This document shows positions 51,715 through 63,560 of a DNA stretch of 64,000 nucleotides, one piece after another; position 1 is the first letter of the stretch, and every line of letters starts with the position of its first letter. Source of the DNA: Syngnathus acus (Eukaryota; Chordata; Actinopteri; Syngnathiformes; Syngnathidae); contig NC_051089.1 of assembly GCF_901709675.1 (NCBI RefSeq), positions 11,771,976 to 11,835,975 of the forward strand, given 5' to 3'. The position numbers and the translations under genes are program-made. The notes under the pieces were generated by a model. It was given only the letters and a program-made list of their open reading frames with translations, searched no databases and was not told where the DNA came from.

Positions 51715-51782
51715 ATCCATCCATTTTCTACCGTTTATCCTGTGCGGGGTAATGGATGAGCTGGAGCCTATCCCAGCTGCTG
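51715..51782 (-). mobile_element. SINE/RTE-type 3' end with GATG tail, truncated
   Basis: 'ccatccattttctaccgttt', 'atcctgtgcggggtaatgg' and 'gctggagcctatcccagctg' give the last 70 bp of the family in good condition. Homology then stops sharply. Confidence 0.82.
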
Positions 51783-52809
51783 GTATTATTGTCATATCGA
51801 GATGGAGCCCCTTGAACTTCATTTTAATGAACAGAAATAAAAAAAAAAAAGATTTTTCTTTGTATTGTTTGCAATAAGGAGGGTTTATTGAGAAAATCCT
51901 CCCAGAGACCCCAGTTAATGTGCTTTGGAAAACAAGCAGGTGAGCAGCAAAGGGGTGACGATCCTTTGAATGCTGCCATAATAAATGAACAGTTATTTAT
52001 AAAGTTGTGCTTGCTTATAATTTGCATTGCACATTGAATCATATTTCTTGTTTAGAGAACATGCATAATATTTCCTCATGCAGCTAAAAAAAGTACTTTT
52101 GGCTCAGTGTGCACTAGCTTGTAGGCGCCATCCAGTTGTGGGAGCAAGCACCATGTGGTTGCAAAAAAACTAAATAGAATAAAGCCAAATGTGATGTTGC
52201 ACGATAGAGATTAATGTACAAGGGATTCTGGTTTGGACAGAAAGCGAAAGAAAATAAAGACTGTCTTGCAAAAATATCTCAAAGGCTTGTATTGATTTCA
52301 GTTTGACAAATGAGTGAATGTTACTCTCTCGTATATTTCCATGGAAATATTAGCACCCAAACCACCGTATTTCTTTTACCCTAGATTTTTTTACCCTAGT
52401 TTTTGCACTTCATATATGTGTTACTCTTTGTCCCGAGCCTGTTATTCTTCCCTTTTTGGCTTGTAAATAATGAATGCTGTGTGAGTGTGTCAGGGTGGAG
52501 TTTGGCTTATGGGCTTGCAGGCATGGCAGCACGATAGCGCAAAAGGAGGAATTGGGAACAGAGTGGCCCACTGACCAAGAGGCTAAGCCAGCATCGGGCA
52601 ACTAGACAAAAAATGAGATTAATTGCCTCTGAGAAAAGCAAAAGAAATCATAGTAGACAGTAGCAAAACTCTAGGATGTGACTCCTGTCTGGTTTTGAAT
52701 GATATGGACATAATATGGACATATGGACTTAAACATTTGGCAAGAGCTGTCTTATCTTTCTCTTTTCTTGTCTTCTCGTACAACCAGAACAGCCCAAGGA
52801 GATTGTTCA

Positions 52810-52832
52810 AATATATATATATATATATATAA
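52810..52832. repeat. (AT)n microsatellite
   Basis: About eleven AT dinucleotides without interruption. Confidence 0.95.
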
Positions 52833-55181
52833 TGAATTGATTTCTACAATAATTCACAGGGTTCAATGCACACTCTCAACATATTGATGAATGAACACCA
52901 TCCAACACATTTCTGCAGCGCTCCAAATCCGTCTGGCTGCACCTCAGTCAAATTGACCAAAATCGTGTGGCACCTCCGCCACAACTTAGCTGGTCTAAAG
53001 TCTTGTCTTCTTTCAGTCACCAAACTGTCAGGTGAAAACAGCCTTGGTCTCCCAGAATGTCCAAAACATGCTACAACAATTCCCAAACACGGAAAGAGGC
53101 TTGCACCTGCACGAAAATGAAGATGCACCGGTTTGCATGCCCTGTCTGCTTGTCTACTAAAATAGAGCCCTTAGACTTTGATTTTACGTGCGAAGTGACT
53201 TTGCAGCAAGTAGAATGCTGCAAACCACCACTGCAAACAGGAGGCAGTCTTGGAAGTTGAGCTGTTTTTTTGGCATGAAACCATTTCTCTTCAAGGTATT
53301 GATCTTTGGCAAGAAGCTGATAGCTGAGCTGTAACCATCTTGGGAGCTCAGTCCCAGTCTTCCCTGTGCTGACAGGCCGAGACCTGCATCATTATCACAG
53401 TGCTATGCATTGGCAGTCTGGCTGCACTCTCCCCTCTCTCACTTTGTGATAAACTACTGACGGGACTGTGGGCAGATAGCTTTTTCAGTATACATCAGCT
53501 CCAAAAAACACATCAATTATTCAACCCCACAGTGCCTCATTGTAATTACTTTGCATTGATGGGCTGCCAGACATCACAAGCAGAAGTCAATGAAATCAGC
53601 AAGGAGATGCAGAAACTGTACTCCTGTGGCATTTTCAATTGCAACCCTCAGAGGTTGTCCTTGTAGCCAGCAGGATGTTGAAGCACAGAGACAAAAAAAG
53701 CCACGCCATACAAAAGCAAATGAATTCCTAAAAAAAGTGCATGAGTCACAATGACAGCAGTGATAGATGGTAAGATCATCCAGCATAATGGAAATACTGT
53801 CTCTCATCTTTGTACATTAATTTTTAATGGGACTAAATCTCATGTGTGACTTACTTGGCATCCTAATGCCCGCAAGTGCCTAATAGTCACAGAGCAAAAT
53901 CAGGGAAAATACAATAAAAACAAACAAATGGTCAAAAGTCATGAGCAAAGAGCAGAGTATAATAGACTGACACATACAGAAAAACACAATTTGTCAAAAA
54001 TCGTGCCCGGAATCTAAATTCACCCAGTTAATCAATGTCTTTCTGTTTAGCTTTCACACAACTCTCTCCTTGCTTTCACTTTCACAAATCCTGCGCAATC
54101 TCTGGGTGCTTCAGATTGGTGGTTCTTCAGTCTGTGCACGAGCAAGTCAGGAGAGCAAAGAGGGGGTGAGAAGTCAGAGTGACACCCGACTTGCACCACT
54201 TTGGTTTCATCATGCAATCAAATGTCCACTCAGCGTGGGAAGGGATACAAGAAGAAATGAAGGTGACTTACCTGTGAGCCAGGGTGAGGCCTGATTGAGC
54301 TATAACAAATCTACAGGCGAGAAGAAAGGGCAAAAGCGGAAAAGAGAAAATATACTTGTGGAAAAGGCAAGGCTTGACTCTGAGTGCTACCTAAGCTTTG
54401 AACTGTGCAACATGAAAGTCCATGTACAGGTAGTATGAGTTTTCTGCATCAGTGTTGATACCATCAGCACTTTGCAAGTATGATTCATGTCAGGCTAGTG
54501 CACGTGGAGATACTCTATAATAACAATTATAAGAATAAGAGAATAGTTGCGAAAAACATTTACTACATCCATCTGAAAATAATTGCTAAAAATGTGCCAG
54601 GAGTGAAAGATATCTAGACTTGTTTTTGTGGGTGTTGCCCAGTCTTGAGGTCTGACATGCCTTCATTTGCATCAGTGGTTATCAATCACTGCTGCGACGT
54701 GCAGTTGGCTAGCTAGCTACATATGTCTCTACCCTGAAAATGCATAACCCGTTCGGATAGTCTTCTGGCATTGCTGCTGTAGAGTGCCTAGTTGTTGGCT
54801 GGAACAGCAAGGAAGAAACAAAAAAAGTCAGACATATACTTGGGCTACTTCAAAACGCCTTACTGTAGAGATGTGTTGGCATAAGAGAGATGCTCGATAA
54901 AGTAAAATTCTCTTTTTCTTTTTAAATCATTAAAATTTTGCAAAGATGTTAACCACACTTTTTTTTAGAAGATACTCATTTTTCCATTTACAGAGACTTT
55001 AAGGCCATATGACAAACACTTTTAGGCTACTGTAAATTATGCTCTGGGATCAAGATGATGAACGTCTCGAGTGGCAAAGAGCACCAGAACTTGTGGTTGA
55101 CAGATATTTGCGTGCATCATCGCCCGTTCTGGTCAGCATGGCTAGTTGTTGTTTTTTAAGGCAATACTTATTCATGGGATA

Positions 55182-55204
55182 GTATTATTATTATTATTAT
55201 TATG
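55182..55204. repeat. (TTA)n microsatellite
   Basis: Seven ATT/TTA units without interruption. Confidence 0.93.
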
Positions 55205-56259
55205 TTTTACCATGCTCTTGTTGATTCAAAACTGTAGTCTGTGTCGCCTTCAAAATGAACATTTCTGGACGCAAGCGTATGGAAACTACGATGAACTCAT
55301 TTACAGTTGTGTGTTATGCAGATGAAATGGCATCGTCAATAACATTTCTGTGTTTATTTGTACATTATTTGCGTGTCTTGTAATTCATGCTGCTTGCGGT
55401 TTACTGTGCAGCTGCCATTCATTTTTACACTAGCGGCCAGGTAACAGCTTTGTGGGCTGTGGTTCGCTGCAGTTTGTAAATGAAAGTGAATGCGTTTATT
55501 TTTTTCTATATAGGATTAGAAAACAGATTACTGAGGAAATTAACATATATATTGAAATTCTTTAGATAATAGACAATGTCTGATCATCATTGTGTGTCTC
55601 AAACAATGTGAAGAAAATAAAACGTGACGGCATTATCAAGTATCAGTTTTGGTGATTACTTAAATGTAAGTACTTGTTCCTTGTCTGAAAAGTGTGGGAT
55701 TGGTGCATCACTAGCTCATTGACGTCCCTTGGATGGGCTCCATGCAGATACGCTTACTTCATCAACCTGTCCTTGGTCCCCTTGTTTACTCTGCACAATG
55801 TTCTCATTATGTTTCCAAAACACACAAAAGAGACACCCTCATCAGCCTTTCCAAGTTACCAAATCACACAGCTGGTGCATTATAATACTATATTCTTTTA
55901 GAATTGTGAATACTGTTACAGAGGGAAATAATAGGAGGCCCTTCTCCCAGAGCCAGCAGGGACTTCCAGTGTTTTCAAGAGATAAGGAATTTTTGGCTTC
56001 ATTCACGCCAGAAACAGACTGAGACAAATTGATCCCCTCATTCTCTTGGTCAGTTGTTTGTAAAAGATCTTAATGCAGAAAACTTCTACTTGAAGAGCAG
56101 AGATAGCCCCAGCGATACCCAAGTATTTCTTCTGATAACTAATTTGTAGTTTTTGCTTATTCTTTGAGAAATATTGGAGTTTAAATCAGAGCATTTTGCC
56201 CTATGAGAATGGAATGCTTTACAAGAGCGGACATTGTGTTGCAGCATGTAATTAAGCTT

Positions 56260-56282
56260 TTGTGTGCGTGTGTGTGTGTGTA
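56260..56282. repeat. (TG)n short tract
   Basis: An imperfect TG run with one GC interruption near its left end. Confidence 0.9.
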
Positions 56283-58847
56283 TTATTTTGCAGAATCTGA
56301 GTAGCTATGTAAGCAAAATGGCTGCAATTGTGGACTTACTGTTGTCTCATTCTTTCCAAGTGACAGTAACCCATCAACAAGGATTTAAGCTTCAGGTTGG
56401 CAGGAATTTGAGTATCAATCAAGCAAGGTTAGCGTCCTCTAAAGGCTTCCAATTTTTTTTCCATTGCCCCCAAACTTGGCACATCAAAGATCTTCTTATC
56501 TTACACGCTTTTCCCTCTGCTTCAACATGTTCTATCAGGCAGTGAAATTTCTTCAGCCACAGCTACCTAGTTTAAAAAGCAAGTTCAATCTGCCAGCTTT
56601 GACAAAAGCATATTTCCCTTCCTTTTTCACAAACTCTTAATCTAAGCCACGGTTCCTGAAACCATGGCCATTTGTCCGATAACAAGACTGATATTTCCCT
56701 TCGGGGGCTTGGGGATTTATCACCTGTAGTATTTATGGAGAGGTCCCAGTTGGCGATGAAAGCAAATGAACACACATAACGCGAGGGGTAAGAAATGCTA
56801 ATTCAGACTCACAGAAGGGATGTGTAAATCCAACCCTCATTGTGAATTCAGTACGTCGGCTGTTTTGTGCAGCGGTGAGACCCTTTATTCAATTGAGGTA
56901 CCATCCATCCTGGCTATGGCAATAAGAAGGCACGCACAGGGAGCTCCCACAGCAACCTTAGACCCACTCAGACACACAAGGGCTGATTGCAGGGACATCA
57001 ACCGATAGCAGAGGGTTACTAAGACTCATTAGGACACTAAAGGCCTGATACAAATCTCTAAAGGGTCATTATAGACAGCTTCGCTATGACAAAGTATCCC
57101 TTTTGGCATTGCAAGTGTATGCGCGTGTCTCTGAAAATGCCTCGGTGTGACTGGGTGAAACAATTGTGGCTTGAATGTTTGCTCAATTCATTGTCGTAAA
57201 AACACTCAGAAAATTCTAAAAGCAAGCAGAGAATAACAGTAAAAGCCATCTGATCGGCAGAAACCCTCTCATGTTATCCTTGCCTCTCATCCGAGGAGAA
57301 ATGAGATATCCCCAAGCCCCCCCCGTGACCTTACAAAGTATAAAGACAGTGGCATGGTTGAGAGTAATTATTTTGTGTGGTGCCTTTCTGACCACATCAG
57401 AGGGAGAAGGGATCTACTATATATCAATCTCAACAGGTTATGTGCAAAAACTTCACAGAAGGCACAATCAAAGAGAAGAGACTTTCCTGGAGGGTATTCG
57501 AAGCGTCACCCTCACAATATATAAATAACACCTAGTTAAGCGCCTAGAACCAACAGACTTTGAGAAAGAGACGTTCCAACCTTGTTTGTCTGCTCAACTT
57601 AACAAACTTGGAAAGTTTGTCTGCCTGTAATGCAAATTCACATTTGAGAAAATGACCCTAGAATAAGCACTTAATATAAAAGGTGGAATAAGCAATTATT
57701 AGTAAGCATGGAGAGAAAACTCCGTGTCTTCATATACAAAGGTAAATATTATCAGCAACTGTCTTCACACTTGATAGGTTTCATTAGGTTAAAAAGACCT
57801 GTTGTGTGATTACTCTGGTAATATGGTTCGTTTGATCAAGTGTGGAGGTATCAGTCAAACCATGATGCCTACCAAGCAAGTGTTCACAATTTTCCCAATT
57901 TAGAAGGAAAATAAACATTTACCGTGAATGCACCATAGATAGGATATCAGACTCCACTCTTTTTTCTCTCTCAGAGGACCGCATTGAAGACAAACAAAAT
58001 CTGGTTTATGCTACATGAACTCTGTTGTGTACATCCAACAAGTGAACAGGATGCAGATGTCGAGAGAGGGTAACATAAATCTAATGATTATTTTCTTTTT
58101 AATAAGTTTGATTTTAGAGTTTCTAGAGGCACATCAAGAGTGTTGGTGCCTCCTTCTCCATCCTCCATTGTTATGTCCCAATTAGCTCTGGTTCATGGTT
58201 ATTTATTCCTTCTCAGACTAGCATATACATTATGTATTATTTGCGTTTGAATGGACAGATGCTTGTGCAGAACAAATAGGATGCAATTATACCAATTCAC
58301 AATACAGTAGAAAACATTGTTCCAGCATGCTCTGTTATCTAGCTTGTGTGTGAGAAAGCAGCAAGGTTAGCTCATGATCTCTGGCCTCAGTTGGGATCAC
58401 ACTGAGCTCCCAGCCCGCTGCCTCCCCCTCCAATCTGCACACATGACCATGCCAAGCAATGTCACACAATCTTTCCTTATGCTCTTCCTACTGCTTCTTA
58501 CTCATTCGCTCTAATTTTGCATTCTGTCTTTTGGCCTGTGAGCCCACCTCCGTGTATAGTAATTAGAAAAATCATGGAACCCTCAGGGAATGGAATTTAA
58601 GTGATCAGTTTTCTTATTAGAACAAGCTGAAGACTGAATTTCAATTCGGATGAACCAAAAGTCCCATTCTGTGGTTAAATTTTAAATATTTCTCACCATT
58701 GTTTGATTACCACAAACATGGGCCTACCGCAGTACCAAGCATGACCCAAAGAAAAGAAGATATTGGTGGTACGAAACGTCACTACTAACTATACATCTTT
58801 CCGTTATTATACTTACCTTGGTGTTTACTCATATTGTAAACATACTG

Positions 58848-58922
58848 CCCAGAATCGGACCCACAACCTCAGCACTGTGAGGTGCATGGGCTAATCAGTC
58901 ATCCATCCACAATGCCGCCTTA
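58848..58922 (-). mobile_element. tRNA-like head of the SINE family
   Basis: On the minus strand it reads 'aggcggcattgtggatgg', then 'cacctcacagtgctgagg', then 'ttgtgggtccgattctggg'. The last part is close to the Pol III B-box (GGTTCGANTCC) and the order matches the SINE head. The A-box is worn. Only the head remains; the body is lost left of 58,848. Confidence 0.68.
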
Positions 58923-59299
58923 TTTCTGCTTGTTCAAAACTGATTTGATGCTGATTGAGGATAAACTATTGTCTTAACTTCCATTTTGAATGAGGATGAG
59001 CTTCCGCCACCAAAGAGTGACATCACAACCAATAAACATATTTGAGCGAACTGTTTGTTTTGAACTGAGGCTCAGACCAGCTTTCTCAATGGGTGCGGCT
59101 GGGGAGAAAAGCACCATATCAAGAGAGCACAGAAGTGTTGTTGCTCATTAGACAGAGATTGTGTTTCTGCCTACAGCTGCCAAATACTTTACATGTACTG
59201 ACTGGCAAAAGTAATACTTAAGAGTGAGGAGGGGGCGGTTATTATCTGTCAGCCTCATCGTGTACTGGGGAGTCTGGTAGAAAGGGGAGAAGGCGACTG

Positions 59300-59470
59300 G
59301 GTGACAGACAGAAAGAGGTGAAGAGAGAGCAGGAACATGCTGCGCCCTTCTTCGCCATCTCCTCATGAATATGCAAACCAGCCAGGTCAAGTTGGCATCA
59401 ATAACTCTCCTCCCCATGGAATTAATGGCAAGAGGAGAAGAAGGAAAGAACCAACAGCCTCTGGTGCTTT
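59300..59470. promoter_or_regulatory. Candidate enhancer-like block with POU-type site
   Basis: Contains 'atgaatatgcaaa' at 59,365-59,377, an octamer-related POU/Oct site, followed by 'ggtcaagttggcatcaataa' and 'tggaattaatggc' (59,418-59,430). The block lies inside an open minus-strand frame of 109 codons with no domain, which I take as a by-product of its composition. Conservation is untested. Confidence 0.3.
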
Positions 59471-59902
59471 CATCCATTGAAGGTGGATTGGTGCACCATT
59501 TATGGATATACTGAAAATGTGTGGAAAGAGAGAAAGGGAAAGCAGTATTTTGTCATATTTTTAAAAATTCAGAGAATAACTTGTAAGGCACCTAATATTC
59601 CCTTGTCTCCCAAAAGAATGATGCATTGAGTGGGATTTTCTCTGTTTTGTCATCTCTGATGTAGAGTGACAACTTGAAAGTCTGACAACAGGCTTGTTCC
59701 AGGAAATTTCCTTCTGTTACCCAAGTCCTGTGCTGTAAACAATTGAACAAAGCATACCTCACCGCAAGGCTTACTGGTGGTCCGAGACATTTGTTTTGCA
59801 TTTTGCCTTTTGTTACTGGCCTACCACATAATGAAACAGTCCAAATGTATTGGATTAAAAAAGGGTTAAGTCTTTGTAGCTTTTATTATCATCTCGCCTG
59901 TC

Positions 59903-59985
59903 TTCAAGATTCAAGAGTTTTTTATTCGCCATGTTTGAGCGTGCCAAACAAGGAATTTGACTTCGGTAAATAACAGCCTCTGTTG
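59903..59985 (-). mobile_element. LINE-like 3' end with (TTGAATC) tail
   Basis: 'ttcaagattcaagagttttt', 'attcgccatgtttgagcgtg' and 'ccaaacaaggaatttgactt' match a common fish retroelement end; on the minus strand it finishes in a 7-base tail unit repeated about twice. The body beyond 59,985 is too diverged to follow. No coding part is present. Confidence 0.65.
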
Positions 59986-61590
59986 AACATTTAGGTGAGT
60001 AACAACACTCAGGACGTGAAAAATGGCAAATATTCTCAGTCTTGATAAACTGCTTTCAAAAACAAGCTGGACACTATCTTCAACCTCCTTGACCTTGTGC
60101 AGAACATCGTTTTAGTTCATAGGAATTAAGTATGAGGGGAATTCTAATGACTGCATGGACAAAAGTATGAATACATCCACCCATTACGAAGCAGCAAGTG
60201 AATTGGGGAATTTCACTCTTTTGGGGAATTTTGTCCATTCATTTTAAAGAACATAGAGAGGTGACTGATGGTGGAGAGATGGCCTGGTTTACAGTATTTG
60301 TCACAGTCATGCTGGAGAACAAAAGGTACATAAAGTAGATATGCTAATCTGTTTGGATTGAATGGATTCATGGCATTTCCATTCGTTTCAATGGGCAAAG
60401 ATGATTTGATTTACTACAAGGAACTCCAATCTCAAGGCGCCACTAGAGTGTAGATGCTTCTCTTTCAACATATTAACACATTGTGATAACATTAAAATAC
60501 AGATGTAGGGACACAATGTGGAACTTTTAACTTGTTACATTTTGACGACTGAAGAGATGCAACTCATAAATTGTAAAATGAATCGATGTACTTTTGACAA
60601 TCAATCACTGAGATAAATATTTTAAATTGTCCACGCAACTCCTTGGAATTCCAGGTTCCATACAGTAAGTTTTCTCTGATCGATGGAGTCCTTTACGACT
60701 GCATACTGATTATCTTGCTGTAGAGTCAAAATGAAAAATTTGCTTTTACTTTGGAGAACAACGATCAACACTTTTGCTTATTTTCTGAAATGCTCTATGG
60801 ACCAATCCAGTTACTGAGTCATAATTCCTGTTTGTGCATTTTCTGCACTGTGATTTTGAAATAATGTCCTTTTTTTTTAAATAAAGGAACAGAGCATTAA
60901 AGGACAATTTGTTTTTTCCATCAGACTCATTGATTAATTGACAAACTGATTGGCAGATAATAATCATAATCATTAGGTGGTTGCTGACCTAATATGAAAT
61001 CTTAATTTTTCATTTAAAATGATCAGAACATTTGATATTAAAAAATACGATCCAAGAATGTAACAATGTATTTTGACCAAATAGTAACTGAAACCTTCAT
61101 TATCTAAATCGTCCTTGTAACTATTTTACGGTAATGAGCATAGTTGTGTTGAATTCTATTTATACTTATTTGTGGTAGTCACCAGTTTCTTCTCACAGAC
61201 CATTAAAGTGTCATATCTTTTCAAGTTAATGGAAATGCTGTACTGTGCAGCCTCGAGGCCTTTCTATTCGCCTATTCAAGCTTCCAGCTAATAATAGTGG
61301 GATCAGTAACTCCCTTTCTTTAAGTTAGCATAATATAAACGGCATCCGAATAAAGCCTAAATCCCCTTCTCTGTCCTGTGGAGGTCACAAAACACATTTC
61401 ATTATTTCACTTTCATCCTTTAATCCTCTCCTACCTGATGTAAGCACTGCAGTGAGGCGTGCGCACACAAACACACCAATGGTCAATGGGAACTTTTGGA
61501 TCATAAATATTGATGTACAGCATTGCTCCTTGGTGAAAGTGGATTTCTGCATGCAGAGACGTGAGGGATGGGGCACAGAAATTGCACCGT
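59986..61590. other. No gene recognised
   Basis: AT-rich unique sequence. Frames are under 80 codons except the minus-strand 120-codon frame starting at 61,747, which runs into this stretch and has no domain. Confidence 0.5.
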
Positions 61591-61700
61591 AGAGGACAAA
61601 AAGAGGCAAATGTATGTCAGCATGAATGCTTGATTTTATTATCTTGACGGCTAATTTGGCCCAGGAGCGTGTCACCTGGTCCATGGAGATTTTGTGATTG
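61591..61700. promoter_or_regulatory. Candidate conserved non-coding block
   Basis: Includes 'tgattttattatcttgacgg' and 'ctaatttggcccaggagcgt' in repeat-free sequence: a Hox/Cdx-like TTTTATT, then a TAAT core. It overlaps a minus-strand 120-codon frame of no known domain. Texture-based call only. Confidence 0.22.
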
Positions 61701-62325
61701 CAAACACCACCCCTACCGGGAAAAGTTTGGGACGTGGTTTGATTCACATTAGTATGGATCCCGCCATTGTCGAGAAGATCATCGAGATAATTTCTAATCT
61801 TTTGTCAGAATCTCAAATGCTTGTATTTGTTGTTCGGGAGATTGCCGAATGGATGTCTGTTGGTCTTTCTATTCTGTAATTCATCTTGGAAATATGTTAT
61901 GAACCAATTTTTAATTATTAGTGAATTTCACTTTGCTTTCATTTCACTTTGGATTTTGGTGGTGCCGGTTTCTGGAAATTGCAGTTTTTTTTCCACTTTT
62001 TTCACTTTTGAAGAGAAAATAGTCAGCGCTAAGGGGAAACTACACATCTTCCTTTTCAAATTTAAACCCCTCCTCTCATCCCTGGGCCAAATCTCACTCC
62101 CGTACTTATCATAGGTTAGAAAACGATACAGAAATGGAAAAGATGAATGTGGAAAAAGTTGAAGGTCAATTAGCTTTCTGTTGCTAAAAGCTCTTGCGTC
62201 TCATGGGTCCACTTTAGGGGTGCACTCATACTGGGTCGGTTCTATTGTAACAGGCCCTGGCACAATTATAAATACTGTTTCCATACATGACGTCAAGCGT
62301 CCCTCACAATTAAATATTCATGTGT

Positions 62326-62331
<6 letters not shown>
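61701..62331. other. No gene recognised
   Basis: A 61-codon plus frame at 61,694-61,879 reads helix-like (MDPAIVEKIIEII, then VVREIAEWM) but matches nothing I know and lacks splice context. Confidence 0.45.
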
Positions 62332-62363
<32 letters not shown>

Positions 62364-62520
62364 GCTCTCTCTCTCTCGCACTCTCGCTCTCTCTCTCGCT
62401 CTCTCGCTCTCTCTCTCTCTCTCGCTCTCTCTCTCGCTCTCTCGCTCTCTGTCTCTGTCTCTGTCTCTGTCTCTGTGTCTCTGTCTCTCTCTGTCTCTGT
62501 GTCTCTGTCTCTGTCTCTCT
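62332..62520. repeat. Two-phase (CT)n then (CTGTCT)n array
   Basis: The left 118 bp are CT units with scattered CG interruptions; from about 62,450 the unit becomes CTGTCT/CTGTGT. Because of the period, plus frames read SLSLSL and the minus frame reads RERERE or TETERD; all are artefacts. Confidence 0.97.
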
Positions 62521-63425
62521 GCATTTACTTTTTTCTAAAAACGGAATTGCTCAAATAAGAGATGTGAATAGTGATAGAATATAAACTTTTACTCTTTAAC
62601 TGAACAGCTAGTTGCTCGCATCATTTTGCAACTTGGTAAATTTGAGGCAGTATATTATTGTTTTGATTACCTAATTATACTCTGTGCTATGCATCTGTCA
62701 TTTTGAAGGTGACAGTGTTTTTTTCACACGTTATTATCACCAGTGATTGATTTGTATCAATCTATGTGAATGCCAATGAGCATCAAAGTCCCCGTATAAA
62801 TATTTGTTTGACAATAACAATCAATTCCTATCTTTTATCAGAGGCAGAAGCTTTGTTTACACGAGGATTACAGCTCATGACCCAAAAGGAATGTCAGACC
62901 TTGAAACCAGCAACCTAAACATGATGTGACAAGCATGCAGCAACTTGAGCCATACGAGGTCAACAAAAGGGCAAAATGATGTTGAGCTAGCAGTGTGCCT
63001 TAATGCAGTCATGCAGCCTGAAAGACAGAAAGTGAGCACCATGGACATTTTCGAATTCCAATCAAGCTCTTATGATTGAGTTTATTTATGTGTGTGCCAC
63101 TGACACCTTGTACATGATATGCACAAAGCAGCTAACCTTTGTGTCCCCGCTGGCAGTATTCTTCCTCTGTTGTTTTTGAATTTGCCACCTATGGAAAGGT
63201 AAATTTGATTATAAGAAATTTCCCAGAGCTAGTGAAGGCAAGCTTCTTTCAATTGTGGTGTTCTGGCTGCCTGGACTCAAGGATAATGTATGCAGAATCA
63301 TGGCCAGGCTGGAGTCATGCAGGGAGAGGGGTCATTTCTGCCTGCATATGCAACAGCACATTAGTCTGATCTCTGACTGACAGAAGCAGTGTTATTCACT
63401 CATTGCATGCAAGCTTTGCTCCCAG
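62521..63425. other. No gene recognised
   Basis: Unique sequence with frames under 80 codons and no repeats recognised. Confidence 0.5.
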
Positions 63426-63560
63426 CATCTCCTCCTTGCGATCAACTAATTACCACTAATCAAGCAACCGCGACTTGGCATGCATTAATTGTGCAATTAC
63501 ATCATCTTGAAACCTCAAGCAATTACCGCTAAAGTTCCAACAGGAAACAACCCATCGTTC
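63426..63560. promoter_or_regulatory. Candidate enhancer: dense homeodomain-site cluster
   Basis: Within about 90 bp there are five TAAT/ATTA-type cores: 'ctaattacc' (63,446-63,454), 'actaatca' (63,455-63,462), the inverted pair TAATTG-TG-CAATTA (63,486-63,499), and 'caattaccgctaa' (63,521-63,533). The inverted pair would suit two homeodomains facing each other. The block is repeat-free and lacks a reading frame. Known developmental enhancers of vertebrates often look like this; the target gene is outside the window or unknown. Confidence 0.4.

Larger units (their letters stand above)
51783..58840. other. No gene recognised
   Basis: Small arrays at 52,810, 55,182 and 56,260 are listed separately. 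An 18-bp perfect palindrome is at 52,333-52,350. Frames reach 97 codons at most; those at 52,844-53,128 and 55,729-56,022 have no domain. Confidence 0.45.

Noticed and set aside
61385-61747. 120-codon minus-strand open frame
   Set aside because: No domain or splice evidence; part overlaps a candidate non-coding block.
62181-62558. 125-codon serine/leucine frame and its minus-strand arginine/glutamate counterpart
   Set aside because: Products of the CT/CTGT array; period of the repeat keeps frames open.
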